Source: Neotamlana sedimentorum
GTDB lineage: Bacteria; Bacteroidota; Bacteroidia; Flavobacteriales; Flavobacteriaceae
Assembly: GCF_000943565.1 (NCBI RefSeq)
Contig: NZ_JTDW01000003.1
Span: forward strand, 62,001 to 126,000
Reading direction: 5' to 3'
DNA: 64,000 nucleotides
The notes below the pieces were generated by a model, which was given only the letters and a program-made list of their open reading frames with translations, was not told where the DNA came from and made no database searches. Position numbers and translations under genes: made by a program. Below are positions 32,404 through 41,716 of this stretch, one piece after another (position 1 is the first letter of the stretch; every line of letters starts with the position of its first letter).

Positions 32404-34011
32404 ATGAATACAGAAAATTTATATAAAAAATTAAAAGGATCAGGTTTGCTTCTTATACTATTAATTTTTGCAGTTTCTTGCGAAGACTTTTTAGAAGAAA
32501 ACCCAAGCACATCAATTGATGCAGATTATATTTATACTACAGAAGAAGGTTTAAAATCTGGAGTTGTAAGCTTATATAAATTCGAACGAGATCGTTACCA
32601 AACAAGTACAGAAGATTTTATGGGTGCTGTTCTTATGTCTTCTAGAAGTGATTTAGCGTTTAGCAGAACAGGTTATACGGGTTTAATGGGTAGATACGAA
32701 AGAGGTGTTTCGCCAGTAGACCAAGGTGCTAACTTTGTTTCTTCACTTTTTTGGAAACACTTTTATAATATGACTAATAAAGCTACAGCTATTATAAATG
32801 CAGCAGAAATTATTGAAGACATTGATGAAGACGTGAAAAACCAAGTACTTGCCGAAGCTAAATATTTTAGAGCACATTCTTATTTTTATTTATATAGAAT
32901 GTTTAATAATATTTATATTAATACCGAAACTGTTACTGTTGAAAATGCATTTGATGTTGTAAACGACAAATCTTCTGAAGAAGACATTTTTGCCCTTATT
33001 AACAGTGATTTGGATTTTGCAGTAGAACATTTAGAATGGACAGATACCTTTGGACGCGTTACAAAAGGAACCGCTAAACATGTGAAAGCAAAGGTTGCCA
33101 TGTGGCAAGGAGATTGGACTGAAGCCAAAAATCAAGCTTTAGATGTTATTGAAGATCCAGACTCACCACACAGCTTAGTATCTAGCACATCGGAGGTTTT
33201 TGCTGGCGACAGAAACAACTCGGAATCTTTATTCGTAATTCAAGCCGAAGACGATTTATTGGGTGGTGGTAACACAACTATGATAAATGCTAACTACGTA
33301 ACTCAATACTTTCATATTTCTGGTATTGAAGCAAATATAGAACAAGGCGGCAGAGGTTTTTCCCGTATTTTACCTAACCTATATTTATTAAATCTTTTAG
33401 CTGAAGATCCTAATGACACTAGAGATGATGATACTTACTTCAGACTTAAATATTATTATACTTCTGGAGACAGAATTGGCGAAGAATTAGACGACTATGC
33501 ACCAATAACAGACTTAGATAACCCAAGCAGTAATTACACAACCTATTACCAAAGAATGCATCCATCATGCATAAAATTTGCCCAGGATGACGATAATCCA
33601 GACTCTTACTTAAATAGAAGTAATATTACAGTTTATAGATTAGCAGAAACATACTTAATTGCAGCCGAAGCTATAATGAGATCTACAGGAGATCCTTTAC
33701 CTTATATTAATGCAGTTAGAACTCGTGCCGGTGCCCAACCAGTATCATCTGTAGATCAACAAACTATTTTAGATGAACGCGCCAGAGAATTAGCCTTTGA
33801 AGGGCAGCGCTGGTTTACCTTAAAACGTATGGGACAAGAGGTTATAGACTTTCAAATAACAAATTACGCAGGCGACGGAGAATACTTTCCTGCTAATTTA
33901 GGCTCTAAAGATCCAAGAACAAATTGGCAACCACACTATATTAATTGGCCAATTGCCCAAATAGATTTAGATTTATTAGGTCCTAATTACCCTCAAAACG
34001 ATGGCTATTAA
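32404..34011 (+). CDS. susD: SusD/RagB-family lipoprotein (beta-glucan locus)
   Basis: A 535-residue surface lipoprotein, partner of the SusC gene 11 bases upstream. The lipobox is IFAVSCEDFLEENPS, with the Cys as lipid anchor. Helical repeats follow (VLAEAKYFRAHSYFYLYRMF), and the C-terminal family block is 'ILDERARELAFEGQRWFTLK'. It should capture glucan fragments at the surface. An almost perfect hairpin of 15 base pairs lies just after the stop codon, before the enzyme genes. Confidence 0.93.
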   Translation: MNTENLYKKLKGSGLLLILLIFAVSCEDFLEENPSTSIDADYIYTTEEGLKSGVVSLYKFERDRYQTSTEDFMGAVLMSSRSDLAFSRTGYTGLMGRYERGVSPVDQGANFVSSLFWKHFYNMTNKATAIINAAEIIEDIDEDVKNQVLAEAKYFRAHSYFYLYRMFNNIYINTETVTVENAFDVVNDKSSEEDIFALINSDLDFAVEHLEWTDTFGRVTKGTAKHVKAKVAMWQGDWTEAKNQALDVIEDPDSPHSLVSSTSEVFAGDRNNSESLFVIQAEDDLLGGGNTTMINANYVTQYFHISGIEANIEQGGRGFSRILPNLYLLNLLAEDPNDTRDDDTYFRLKYYYTSGDRIGEELDDYAPITDLDNPSSNYTTYYQRMHPSCIKFAQDDDNPDSYLNRSNITVYRLAETYLIAAEAIMRSTGDPLPYINAVRTRAGAQPVSSVDQQTILDERARELAFEGQRWFTLKRMGQEVIDFQITNYAGDGEYFPANLGSKDPRTNWQPHYINWPIAQIDLDLLGPNYPQNDGY

Positions 34012-34033
34012 ACCTTAACAACACCCTATTTAA

Positions 34034-34069
34034 AACACCTAAGGACAACTACAATTGTCCTTAGGTGTT
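34034..34069 (+). terminator. 15-bp perfect hairpin after susD (partial terminator or processing element)
   Basis: AACACCTAAGGACAA (34034-34048), loop CTACAA, TTGTCCTTAGGTGTT (34055-34069), with no mismatch. It is followed by an A/T-rich tract ending in six T (about 34085). It lies between susD and the enzyme genes. It could terminate part of the transcripts, so that SusCD is made in excess, or stabilise the susCD message. Confidence 0.65.
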
Positions 34070-34112
34070 ATAATTATTTATATTTTTTAAACTTATAATT
34101 CTGTATTTCTTT

Positions 34113-35702
34113 ATGAGCATTTGCAAAACCATATGTATTTCAACATTAATTTTTATAAGTCTTATGGCTTGTATGTCGAGCTCAAAAAAAAATATAGCGT
34201 TTGCTAATAATGTTGTAATTGCACACCGAGGTGCATGGAAAACTAATCAACTACCACAAAACTCTATTGCGGCACTAAAAAAAGCCATTCAGTTAGGTTG
34301 TACAGGATCAGAATTTGATGTTCGGATAACTAAAGATAGCGTGCTTGTTGTAACTCACGATAAAGAGTATAATTCTTTAGTTATTGAAGAATCTACGTAT
34401 GCCGAATTATCAAAATTTAAACTTTCAAATGGAGAAACCTTACCAACATTAAAAAACTACATTTCTGCCGGTATTAAAAATAACGATTCTACTGGTTTAG
34501 TTTGCGAATTAAAACCAGCAAAAACCAAAGAAAAAAATCTGCTTATAGCAGAACAAACTATAAAATTAGTAAAAGAACTTAAGGCCGAAAACCACATTCT
34601 ATCCTACATCAGCTTTAGTTATAGCATATTAAAAAAAATAAAGGAACTCGATCCTAATGCTAAAACACAGTATTTAGACGGGTCTAAATCACCTAGCCAA
34701 TTAAAAGAAGATGGAATTTCAGGGTTAGACTACTTAGTTTACAAATACAAAATACATCCAGAATGGATATCTAGTGCTAAAGAAAATAACTTAAAACTAA
34801 ATGCGTGGGTCGCCAATAAGGACCATGATATAAATTGGCTTTTAGCTAATAATTTTGATTATATCACAACAGATGAGCCAGAACTTACTTTTAAAAAAAT
34901 AAAAGAAAGTCCAACCAATAAAGGATACCAATTAGTTTGGAGCGACGAGTTTAATTATAAAGGCAAACCAGACAGTACCAAATGGGCTCATGATTATGGT
35001 TTTTTAAGCAATAGAGAAAAACAATACTATACAGACAGCTTAAAAAATGTTAGAGTTGATAATGGGCATTTAATTATTGAAGCGCATAAAGAAAAAATAG
35101 CAAACAAAGACTTTAACAACCCCGAAATTAAAAAGAAAAGTTGGATAAAATATATAACAGAAATTGATACTGCCCAATACACCTCGGCACGATTAAACAC
35201 CAAAGGATTAGCCTCATGGAAATATGGCAGAATAGAAGTTAAAGCTAAACTGCCAAAAGGTGTTGGCTTATGGCCCGCTATATGGATGTTAGGTAATAAC
35301 AGAAAAGAAGTGGGTTGGCCAGAATGCGGAGAAATAGACATTATGGAACATGTTGGTTTTAACCCAGATTCTATATTTGGCACTATACACACCAAAGCCT
35401 TCAATCATTTAAAAGGCACACAGCGGGGTAAAAAGATTTTTATTGATAAACCTTATAACAAATTCCATGTATTTGCAATAGAATGGACTCCCGAAAAAAT
35501 CGATTTCATCTTGGATGGTGTGGTATATAATCATATTGAAAACGAACATAAAACAACTGCAGAGTGGCCTTTTGATCAAGAATTTTATTTAATTCTAAAT
35601 GTTTCAGTAGGCGGTATGTTAGGCGGAAGAAAAGGCATTGACGATAGCGTTTTTCCGCAGCAAATGCTAATTGATTATGTTAGGATTTTTCAAAAAAAAT
35701 AG
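34113..35702 (+). CDS. Fusion of glycerophosphodiester phosphodiesterase domain and GH16 beta-glucanase
   Basis: A 529-residue two-enzyme envelope protein. The N-terminus (ISLMACMSSS) is a lipoprotein signal. Residues 33-265 form a GDPD domain with all key residues: HRG at 38-40, Glu67 and Asp69 in GSEFDVR, His82-Asp83 in THDK, and Glu132 in CELKP. Residues about 275-529 form a GH16 domain (YQLVWSDEFNYKGKPDSTKW) with the catalytic GEIDIMEH, Glu407 as nucleophile and Glu412 as acid/base, and WPAIWMLG before it. GH16 members with this motif cleave beta-1,3 or mixed beta-glucans. GDPD releases glycerol phosphate from diesters. The frame is continuous, so the fusion is real in this sequence. Action on a phosphoglycerol-bearing glucan is inference. 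Confidence 0.9.
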   Translation: MSICKTICISTLIFISLMACMSSSKKNIAFANNVVIAHRGAWKTNQLPQNSIAALKKAIQLGCTGSEFDVRITKDSVLVVTHDKEYNSLVIEESTYAELSKFKLSNGETLPTLKNYISAGIKNNDSTGLVCELKPAKTKEKNLLIAEQTIKLVKELKAENHILSYISFSYSILKKIKELDPNAKTQYLDGSKSPSQLKEDGISGLDYLVYKYKIHPEWISSAKENNLKLNAWVANKDHDINWLLANNFDYITTDEPELTFKKIKESPTNKGYQLVWSDEFNYKGKPDSTKWAHDYGFLSNREKQYYTDSLKNVRVDNGHLIIEAHKEKIANKDFNNPEIKKKSWIKYITEIDTAQYTSARLNTKGLASWKYGRIEVKAKLPKGVGLWPAIWMLGNNRKEVGWPECGEIDIMEHVGFNPDSIFGTIHTKAFNHLKGTQRGKKIFIDKPYNKFHVFAIEWTPEKIDFILDGVVYNHIENEHKTTAEWPFDQEFYLILNVSVGGMLGGRKGIDDSVFPQQMLIDYVRIFQKK

Positions 35703-35708
35703 AGTAAA

Positions 35709-36557
35709 ATGAAACATTATTTAAAAGTACTATGCATATCTGTTTTAGCTTTTTCTAGCTGTAAAACTGCAATAAAAAGTCAAAACCTTAGTGTAATGAC
35801 CTATAACATACGTTTAGATGTTGCCTCCGATGGTGAAAATGCATGGAAAAATAGAAGCCAATTTTTAAGTTCGCAAGTATTATTTTATAGCCCAGATATT
35901 TTAGGCGTTCAAGAAGCTCGCCCTAACCAAATGGCAGATTTAAAATCTTCGCTTTTAGATTATAAAGCCTTCGGAATTGGTCGCGATGGTGGAGAAAAAG
36001 GAGAGTTTTCATCTGTTTTTTACAACTCTAAAAAAGTTAAAGTAGAGCACGAAAACACGTTTTGGTTGTCTAAAACACCAAATAAAGTATCAAAAGGTTG
36101 GGATGCCGCCTACCCTAGAATTTGCACTTACGGCCTGTTTACCATACTTAGTAATAACCAAAAAATATGGGTGTTTAATACGCATTTAGATCATAAAGGA
36201 GCAGAAGCTCAAAAACAAGGTATGCAATTAATTCTTACTAAAGTAGCACAGCTTAATACTCAAAATTATCCGGTTATAATTATGGGAGATTTTAATGTGG
36301 AACCTAGTAGCGATTTAATTAAAGATATAAAGCTTACTATGCAGGACTCTAAGAACATTGCTAAAGTAACTTTTGGTCCCAACGGAACTTTTAATGGGTT
36401 TAAATTTGAAGCTCCTGTTACACGAAGAATTGATTATATAATGCTTTCAAAAAATTCTGGAATTCAGGTTGAAAAGTATGGCGTTTTATCTAGCAACGTT
36501 AATTTAAAATACCCTTCAGACCATTTCCCTGTATATGTTCAGCTTAGCTTAGAATAA
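35709..36557 (+). CDS. Endonuclease/exonuclease/phosphatase-fold lipoprotein of the PUL
   Basis: A 282-residue metal-dependent phosphoesterase. The N-terminal SVLAFSSCKTA is a lipoprotein signal. The fold motifs are all there: VMTYNIRLD (Asn), LGVQEARPNQM (Glu), FNTHLDHKG (His), IIMGDFNVEP (Asp and Asn), and the C-terminal SDHFPVY (Asp-His). Family members cleave phosphomonoesters or phosphodiesters of sugars, lipids or nucleic acid. As a lipoprotein starting 6 bases after the GDPD-GH16 gene, it probably acts on phosphate groups of the imported polymer. It could also be a phosphatase finishing the GDPD product. The precise substrate is unknown. Confidence 0.85.
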   Translation: MKHYLKVLCISVLAFSSCKTAIKSQNLSVMTYNIRLDVASDGENAWKNRSQFLSSQVLFYSPDILGVQEARPNQMADLKSSLLDYKAFGIGRDGGEKGEFSSVFYNSKKVKVEHENTFWLSKTPNKVSKGWDAAYPRICTYGLFTILSNNQKIWVFNTHLDHKGAEAQKQGMQLILTKVAQLNTQNYPVIIMGDFNVEPSSDLIKDIKLTMQDSKNIAKVTFGPNGTFNGFKFEAPVTRRIDYIMLSKNSGIQVEKYGVLSSNVNLKYPSDHFPVYVQLSLE

Positions 36558-36612
36558 ATACTGTTAAACAACCATTAAACACGCTTTAAAAGACCTATTT
36601 AACACATTTCAA

Positions 36613-38928
36613 ATGAAAAAAATCTTATTCTATATTCCCATAGTCTTGCTTGTTATATTTCTAACTAGTCTTAAAAACCCTAGTTTAAAAGAGACTTTAG
36701 CAACCTCAAACAATGATAAGATTATAGAACAAAAAGTAGATTCTGTTTTAGCATTAATGCATCTAAATGAAAAAATTGGTCAATTAGTACAATATAGCGG
36801 AAAATGGGATGCTACCGGACCTTCATCTTCAAATAACGACCAATTTAAACTAGAAAAACTAAAAAAAGGTGAAGTTGGGTCTATGTTAAATATTGTTTCT
36901 GCGGCCACTACGCGCGAAACTCAAAAAATTGTTATGGATAATTCACGACTCAAAATTCCTTTAATTTTTGGGTATGATGTTATTCATGGTTATAAAACCA
37001 TTTTCCCTATTCCTTTAGGAGAAACTGCTAGTTGGGATTTAAATATTATAAAAAAAACAGCAGAAATTGCTGCTAAAGAAACAGCTGCATCGGGTATACA
37101 CTGGACTTTTGCACCAATGATTGATGTTTCTAGAGATGCCCGTTGGGGAAGAATTATGGAAGGTGCTGGAGAAGATGTTTACTTAAACGAAGTGGTTGGA
37201 GTAGCACGTATAAAAGGGTTTCAAGGAAACAATTTATCCGACACAAATACCATAGCTGCCTGTGCTAAGCATTTTGCAGGTTACGGTTTCGCCGAAGCTG
37301 GACGAGATTATAACACGGTTAATGTTGGCGAATTTGAATTACACAATACCATTTTACCGCCATTTAAAGCAGCTGCTAAAGCAGGTGTTGCAACATTTAT
37401 GAATGCATTTAACGAAATTGATGGCATTCCTGCAACCGGACACAAAGTGCTACAACGCGATATTTTAAAAGGAGACTGGAATTGGGACGGATTTATAGTT
37501 TCAGATTGGGGTTCTATTGGAGAAATGAGAAATCATGGCTATGCTAAAGATAAAAAACATGCCTCTGAAATTGCAATGAATGCTGGTAGCGATATGGATA
37601 TGGAATCGTATGCCTATCAATCTAGTTTAGAAAGCTTACTAAAAGAAAACAAAATAACTTTAGCACAGTTAGATGAGGCCGTAAAAAGAGTGTTACGAGT
37701 AAAATTCAAATTGGGCTTATTTGATGACCCATATAAATACTGTAATGAGGAGCGTGAAAAAAACAATGTATTTACGAAATCCCATTTGGCTATTGCACGC
37801 GATGCTGCAAAAAAATCTATTGTACTGTTAAAAAATGAAACTAATATTTTGCCTTTATCAAAAAACATTAAAAGTATTGCAGTTATTGGTCCGTTAGCAA
37901 ACGATAAAGACACGCCACTAGGAAATTGGAGAGGAAAAGGAGAGCACAACTCAGCCGTTTCTTTTTTAGAAGGTATTAAAAACGCAGTAGGAAACAACAC
38001 TACAATATATTATGAAAAAGGTGTTGATTTAACAGTACCCAACATAAAACCAGGTAGCAATCAGTTTTTACATCCTCTAGAATTTAACAATACAGACCAA
38101 TCAGGAATTGCTGCTGCGGTTGAAGCTGCAAAAAAAGCAGACGTTATATTATTAGCAATTGGTGAAAATGCCTACCAAACTGGAGAAGGTAGAAGTCAAT
38201 CTAATATTGGTTTATTAGGGCTTCAAAACGAATTATTAAAAGCAATATACCAAGTGAATAAAAACGTGGTTATTGTTTTAATGAATGGTAGACCAATGGA
38301 TATTTCTTGGGCAGCAAACCACATACCTTCCATTTTAGAATGCTGGTTTTTAGGTTCTGAATCTGGAAATGCCATTGCCGATGTAATATTTGGAGATTAC
38401 AATCCTTCCGGGAAATTACCGGTTTCTTTCCCACATAACGTTGGTCAAGAACCATTATATTACAACCAAAAAATGACGGGAAGACCATCAAGCCCAAAAC
38501 ATGTTACATATTCGGGTTATCAAGATGCTCCTAAAACAGCTTTATATCCTTTTGGATATGGTTTAAGCTATACAACTTTCGAGTATAAAAACCTTATACT
38601 TGATAAAACCGAAATGCCAACTAATGGAGAAATAAAAGTATCGGTAGATGTAACCAATACAGGAAATAGAGATGGCGAAGAGGTTATTCAACTTTACATT
38701 AGAGACCTAATTGGTAGTATAACTCGACCTATAAAGGAGTTAAAAGGTTTTAAAAAAATAATGATTGCATCTGGTGAAACCAAAACAATTCATTTTACTA
38801 TTAACGCAGAAACTTTACAGTTTTACACTAGTAATAAAAAGTGGGAAGTAGAACCGGGTGATTTTAATGTATGGGTAGGTGGCGACTCCTCAACAACCTT
38901 AAAAACATTATTTACGGTTGTGGATTAA
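36613..38928 (+). CDS. bglX: GH3 beta-glucosidase, BglX type
   Basis: A 771-residue periplasmic beta-glucosidase that releases glucose from oligosaccharide ends. An N-terminal signal (FYIPIVLLVIFLTSL) exports it. The GH3 TIM barrel contains 'AACAKHFAGYGFAEAGRDYN' and the nucleophile Asp298 in IVSDWGSIGE. The second alpha/beta domain follows (VLLKNETNILPLS), then a fibronectin-III-like domain (TNTGNRDGEEVIQLYIRD). The length and order match BglX. It ends the operon, 55 bases after the phosphoesterase gene. No strong terminator is visible behind it. With GH16 it would complete breakdown of a beta-glucan. Confidence 0.92.
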   Translation: MKKILFYIPIVLLVIFLTSLKNPSLKETLATSNNDKIIEQKVDSVLALMHLNEKIGQLVQYSGKWDATGPSSSNNDQFKLEKLKKGEVGSMLNIVSAATTRETQKIVMDNSRLKIPLIFGYDVIHGYKTIFPIPLGETASWDLNIIKKTAEIAAKETAASGIHWTFAPMIDVSRDARWGRIMEGAGEDVYLNEVVGVARIKGFQGNNLSDTNTIAACAKHFAGYGFAEAGRDYNTVNVGEFELHNTILPPFKAAAKAGVATFMNAFNEIDGIPATGHKVLQRDILKGDWNWDGFIVSDWGSIGEMRNHGYAKDKKHASEIAMNAGSDMDMESYAYQSSLESLLKENKITLAQLDEAVKRVLRVKFKLGLFDDPYKYCNEEREKNNVFTKSHLAIARDAAKKSIVLLKNETNILPLSKNIKSIAVIGPLANDKDTPLGNWRGKGEHNSAVSFLEGIKNAVGNNTTIYYEKGVDLTVPNIKPGSNQFLHPLEFNNTDQSGIAAAVEAAKKADVILLAIGENAYQTGEGRSQSNIGLLGLQNELLKAIYQVNKNVVIVLMNGRPMDISWAANHIPSILECWFLGSESGNAIADVIFGDYNPSGKLPVSFPHNVGQEPLYYNQKMTGRPSSPKHVTYSGYQDAPKTALYPFGYGLSYTTFEYKNLILDKTEMPTNGEIKVSVDVTNTGNRDGEEVIQLYIRDLIGSITRPIKELKGFKKIMIASGETKTIHFTINAETLQFYTSNKKWEVEPGDFNVWVGGDSSTTLKTLFTVVD

Positions 38929-39130
38929 AGATGAGATACTGCTCAAAAAAAGCATAAATCAACTTTATTTAACCAAAATTGTTGGGGGAGTAGTTAGGCC
39001 TATCTTTAAAAACCAAAAATCACCAAATTAAATAGTATAGAAATAGGTTTCTGTTAAAACCGAGACAGCGCTAATTGTTTATATTTTTTAAAAGTTATAT
39101 GAATTTTTAGAAAAATAATTGGCTTTATGT

Positions 39131-40960
39131 TTATTCACTTTTTTCACCATGAATTTTGCGTTCCAATTCGGCTTGAAATTCTTCCATTACCGGGCGTACG
39201 GTGCTTTCTGGTAAATCGGCAATTTTAATATACATTAAACCATCAACAGAGTTGTTAAACAGCGGGTCAACATTAAATGCAACTAGTTTCGCATTTTGTT
39301 TTATATATTTTTTTAAGAGTACGGGTAAGCGTAATGCACCTGGTTCTATTTCATCAATAAACTTATCGAATTTATTTAAATCGGCTTCGGTTTCATCGAA
39401 AACAAAGTCTTTATCGGCATCTTTAAGTTTTACTTTAAATTCTTTTTTAGGGCGTACGTATTGTGCAATGTAGGGGTCGTAGTAATGCGATTTCATAAAC
39501 TCAATCATTAACGATTTTGAGAAGTTTGAAAACTGATTACTTATGCTAACACCACCAATTAAATAATTGTGTTCTGGGTAACGAAGCGTCGTGTGTACAA
39601 TACCTTTCCAAAGTAAAAATAAAGGCATTGGTTTTTGTTGGTATTCTTTAATAATGAAGGCTCTTCCTAATTCAATAGATTCGCTCATCATTTTATAAAG
39701 TTCGGGTTCAAAACGAAATAAATCTTGTAAATAAAAGCCGTTAATGCCGTAATTTTCGAAAATTTTATCGCCTAAGCCCATACGGTAAGCACCTGCGATA
39801 AGCTTTTGTTCGCTATCCCATAAAAACATATGGTGGTAGTAGGTGTCGAAGGTATCTAAATCTATAGCTTCGTTGGTGCCTTCTCCAACTTCTCTAAAGG
39901 TGATTTCTCGTAAGCGTCCTATTTCACGTAAAATATTTGGAATGTGTTGAGCTGGTGCTAAAAATACTTCGTAATTTTTACTTTTTAATAACCTAAAACC
40001 GTCTTTAAAAAGTGTTTCAACTTCGGTTTCCATTAATTGTGCATCAACCGGAGTTACAATACGTTTAGGTATTTTATGAGTTTTTAACGACGATGAAATA
40101 TTATCGAGTATTTTGGGTTTTTCTTCAAAAGAATTCGATAATAAATATGTTTTACGGCGTAAAAATTCGGTAAAATCTTTTAAGTCGGTATGTTCTTTTT
40201 GGTCTGCTACGGTAATAGGGCGACCAATTCTTACTTTAATTACACGGCGTTTTTGGGTTAGTAATTCTGAAGGTAGTTTTGCGGTTCTAAACGTATCGCT
40301 AATTTTGGAAAGCTTGTAAAACAATTTACTATTCTTAGCATGAAAGTAAATAGGAACAACAGGCACTTCGGCTTTTTTTACCAGTTTCATGGCAGCTTCT
40401 TCCCATGGTTTATCGACAACAAGTTTCCCATCGCGATAAGTTGATACTTCTCCAGCTGGAAAAATACCTAGAGGATGCCCTTCTTTTAAATGTAAAATCG
40501 AATTTTTAAAACCTGCAAGACTAGATTTAGCATCTTTTCTATCCTCGAAGGGGTTTACCGGCATAATATAAGGTTTTAATGGCTCAATACGATGCAGTAA
40601 AAAATTGGCAATAATTTTAAAATCACTACGCTGTTCTAGCATTAATTTTAATAATAAAATGCCATCAATTCCTCCTAGCGGATGGTTTGAAATGGTAATA
40701 TAAGCGCCATCTTTTGGTAAACGTTTTAAGTCTTTTTCTGGAATTTCGAATTTTATTTGAAAATCGTTTAATATGGCATTTAAAAAATCAAGATCAGAAA
40801 GGTGTTTGTTATTATTATAAACACGATTGAGTTTCGAAATTTTTAAAACTTTCATTAATATCCAACCAATAAAAGTGCCAATAAAACCGTATTTATCGAG
40901 TTGTATTGCTTTCGCGACTTCTTTGGCGGTTACCAATCCTGTGTCTTGTGGTTTAATCAT
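39131..40960 (-). CDS. Bifunctional OlsF/GlsF-like acyltransferase (PlsC domain plus OlsB-type GNAT domain)
   Basis: A 609-residue membrane-associated acyltransferase. The N-terminal half (about 70-270) is a PlsC-type O-acyltransferase with the block ITISNHPLGGIDG (His93, Asp99) and GIFPAGEVSTY. The C-terminal half (about 310-560) is an OlsB-like N-acyltransferase (RLREITFREVGEGTN, WDSEQKLIAGAYRMGLGDK, ELGRAFIIKEYQQKPMPLFL). Together the two domains could N-acylate and then O-acylate an amino acid to make ornithine or glycine lipids. The fused form is known as OlsF in Flavobacterium johnsoniae and Serratia. The amino acid used cannot be told. The gene is alone. Confidence 0.85.
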   Translation of the reverse strand: MIKPQDTGLVTAKEVAKAIQLDKYGFIGTFIGWILMKVLKISKLNRVYNNNKHLSDLDFLNAILNDFQIKFEIPEKDLKRLPKDGAYITISNHPLGGIDGILLLKLMLEQRSDFKIIANFLLHRIEPLKPYIMPVNPFEDRKDAKSSLAGFKNSILHLKEGHPLGIFPAGEVSTYRDGKLVVDKPWEEAAMKLVKKAEVPVVPIYFHAKNSKLFYKLSKISDTFRTAKLPSELLTQKRRVIKVRIGRPITVADQKEHTDLKDFTEFLRRKTYLLSNSFEEKPKILDNISSSLKTHKIPKRIVTPVDAQLMETEVETLFKDGFRLLKSKNYEVFLAPAQHIPNILREIGRLREITFREVGEGTNEAIDLDTFDTYYHHMFLWDSEQKLIAGAYRMGLGDKIFENYGINGFYLQDLFRFEPELYKMMSESIELGRAFIIKEYQQKPMPLFLLWKGIVHTTLRYPEHNYLIGGVSISNQFSNFSKSLMIEFMKSHYYDPYIAQYVRPKKEFKVKLKDADKDFVFDETEADLNKFDKFIDEIEPGALRLPVLLKKYIKQNAKLVAFNVDPLFNNSVDGLMYIKIADLPESTVRPVMEEFQAELERKIHGEKSE

Positions 40961-41119
40961 GACTGTAAAAGTACTAAATAAACTATTTAGTTACTACTAG
41001 AACGGTTTGTTGTATATATTGTTTTAAAAGTACAATGTTTAATAGTTTAACCTAAATCGAGCAGTTTTATTTAAATAAATCTTTGAATTTAATAGAGGTT
41101 AAAAGTCATTTCAATAATC

Positions 41120-41599
41120 TTAAATTTTAGAAAGATAATTTTTAATTCCTGCTTCGCTAAGTTGCACCACGTCCCAATCGCGCATAACGTTGGCACCTTT
41201 ACTTTCGTAAAATTTAATAGCGGGTTCGTTCCAATCTAAAACTTCCCAATTTATGCGTTTTACACCAATGCTATGGCCATATTTTACAACTTGGTTTAAA
41301 AGGGCAGTACCTAAGCCTTTACCTCGCATTTTCTGGCTTACAATTAAATCTTCTAGATGAATAATTTTGCCTTTCCAGGTGGAATAGCGATTGTAAATTA
41401 ACGCAATGCCTTCAATGCTATTATTAATTTCGGCAACAAAGCATAAAAAGGCGGGATTTTCGCCAAAACCGTCGTTTTCTAAGTCTTTTAATGTAACCTC
41501 TACGGCATCGGGTTCTTTTTCGTAAATGGCAAGTTCGTTAATTAAATCGAGTACCTGCGGCATGTCGGTTTTTACAGATTTTCTTATAGTATAATTCAT
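41120..41599 (-). CDS. GNAT acetyltransferase, SSAT/diamine type
   Basis: A 159-residue cytoplasmic N-acetyltransferase. The acetyl-CoA loop is QKMRGKGLGTALL (about 88-100). Upstream are FLCFVAEINNSIEGIALIYN and WKGKIIHLEDLIV, and 'VLDWNEPAIKFYESKGA' closes the domain. This pattern is typical of the spermidine/spermine or thialysine N-acetyltransferase group. It would acetylate a small amine, but the actual substrate is unknown. It lies 117 bases away from the divergent fructose-bisphosphatase gene. Confidence 0.85.
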   Translation of the reverse strand: MNYTIRKSVKTDMPQVLDLINELAIYEKEPDAVEVTLKDLENDGFGENPAFLCFVAEINNSIEGIALIYNRYSTWKGKIIHLEDLIVSQKMRGKGLGTALLNQVVKYGHSIGVKRINWEVLDWNEPAIKFYESKGANVMRDWDVVQLSEAGIKNYLSKI

Positions 41600-41716
41600 A
41601 TTTCTTAAAAATTACTTCAAATATAAGTTAAAGTAAAAAAATTACTTAATCTGAAGCGAAAACGTTGTAGTTTGTTAAAAAAAGGCGTTAATTTGTATAC
41701 ACGCAAATTAAATTTT

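Noticed and set aside
34113-35702. Possible assembly artefact joining separate GDPD and GH16 genes
   Set aside because: One frame runs through both domains with a plausible short linker and a single lipoprotein signal, and no second start or stop lies between them.
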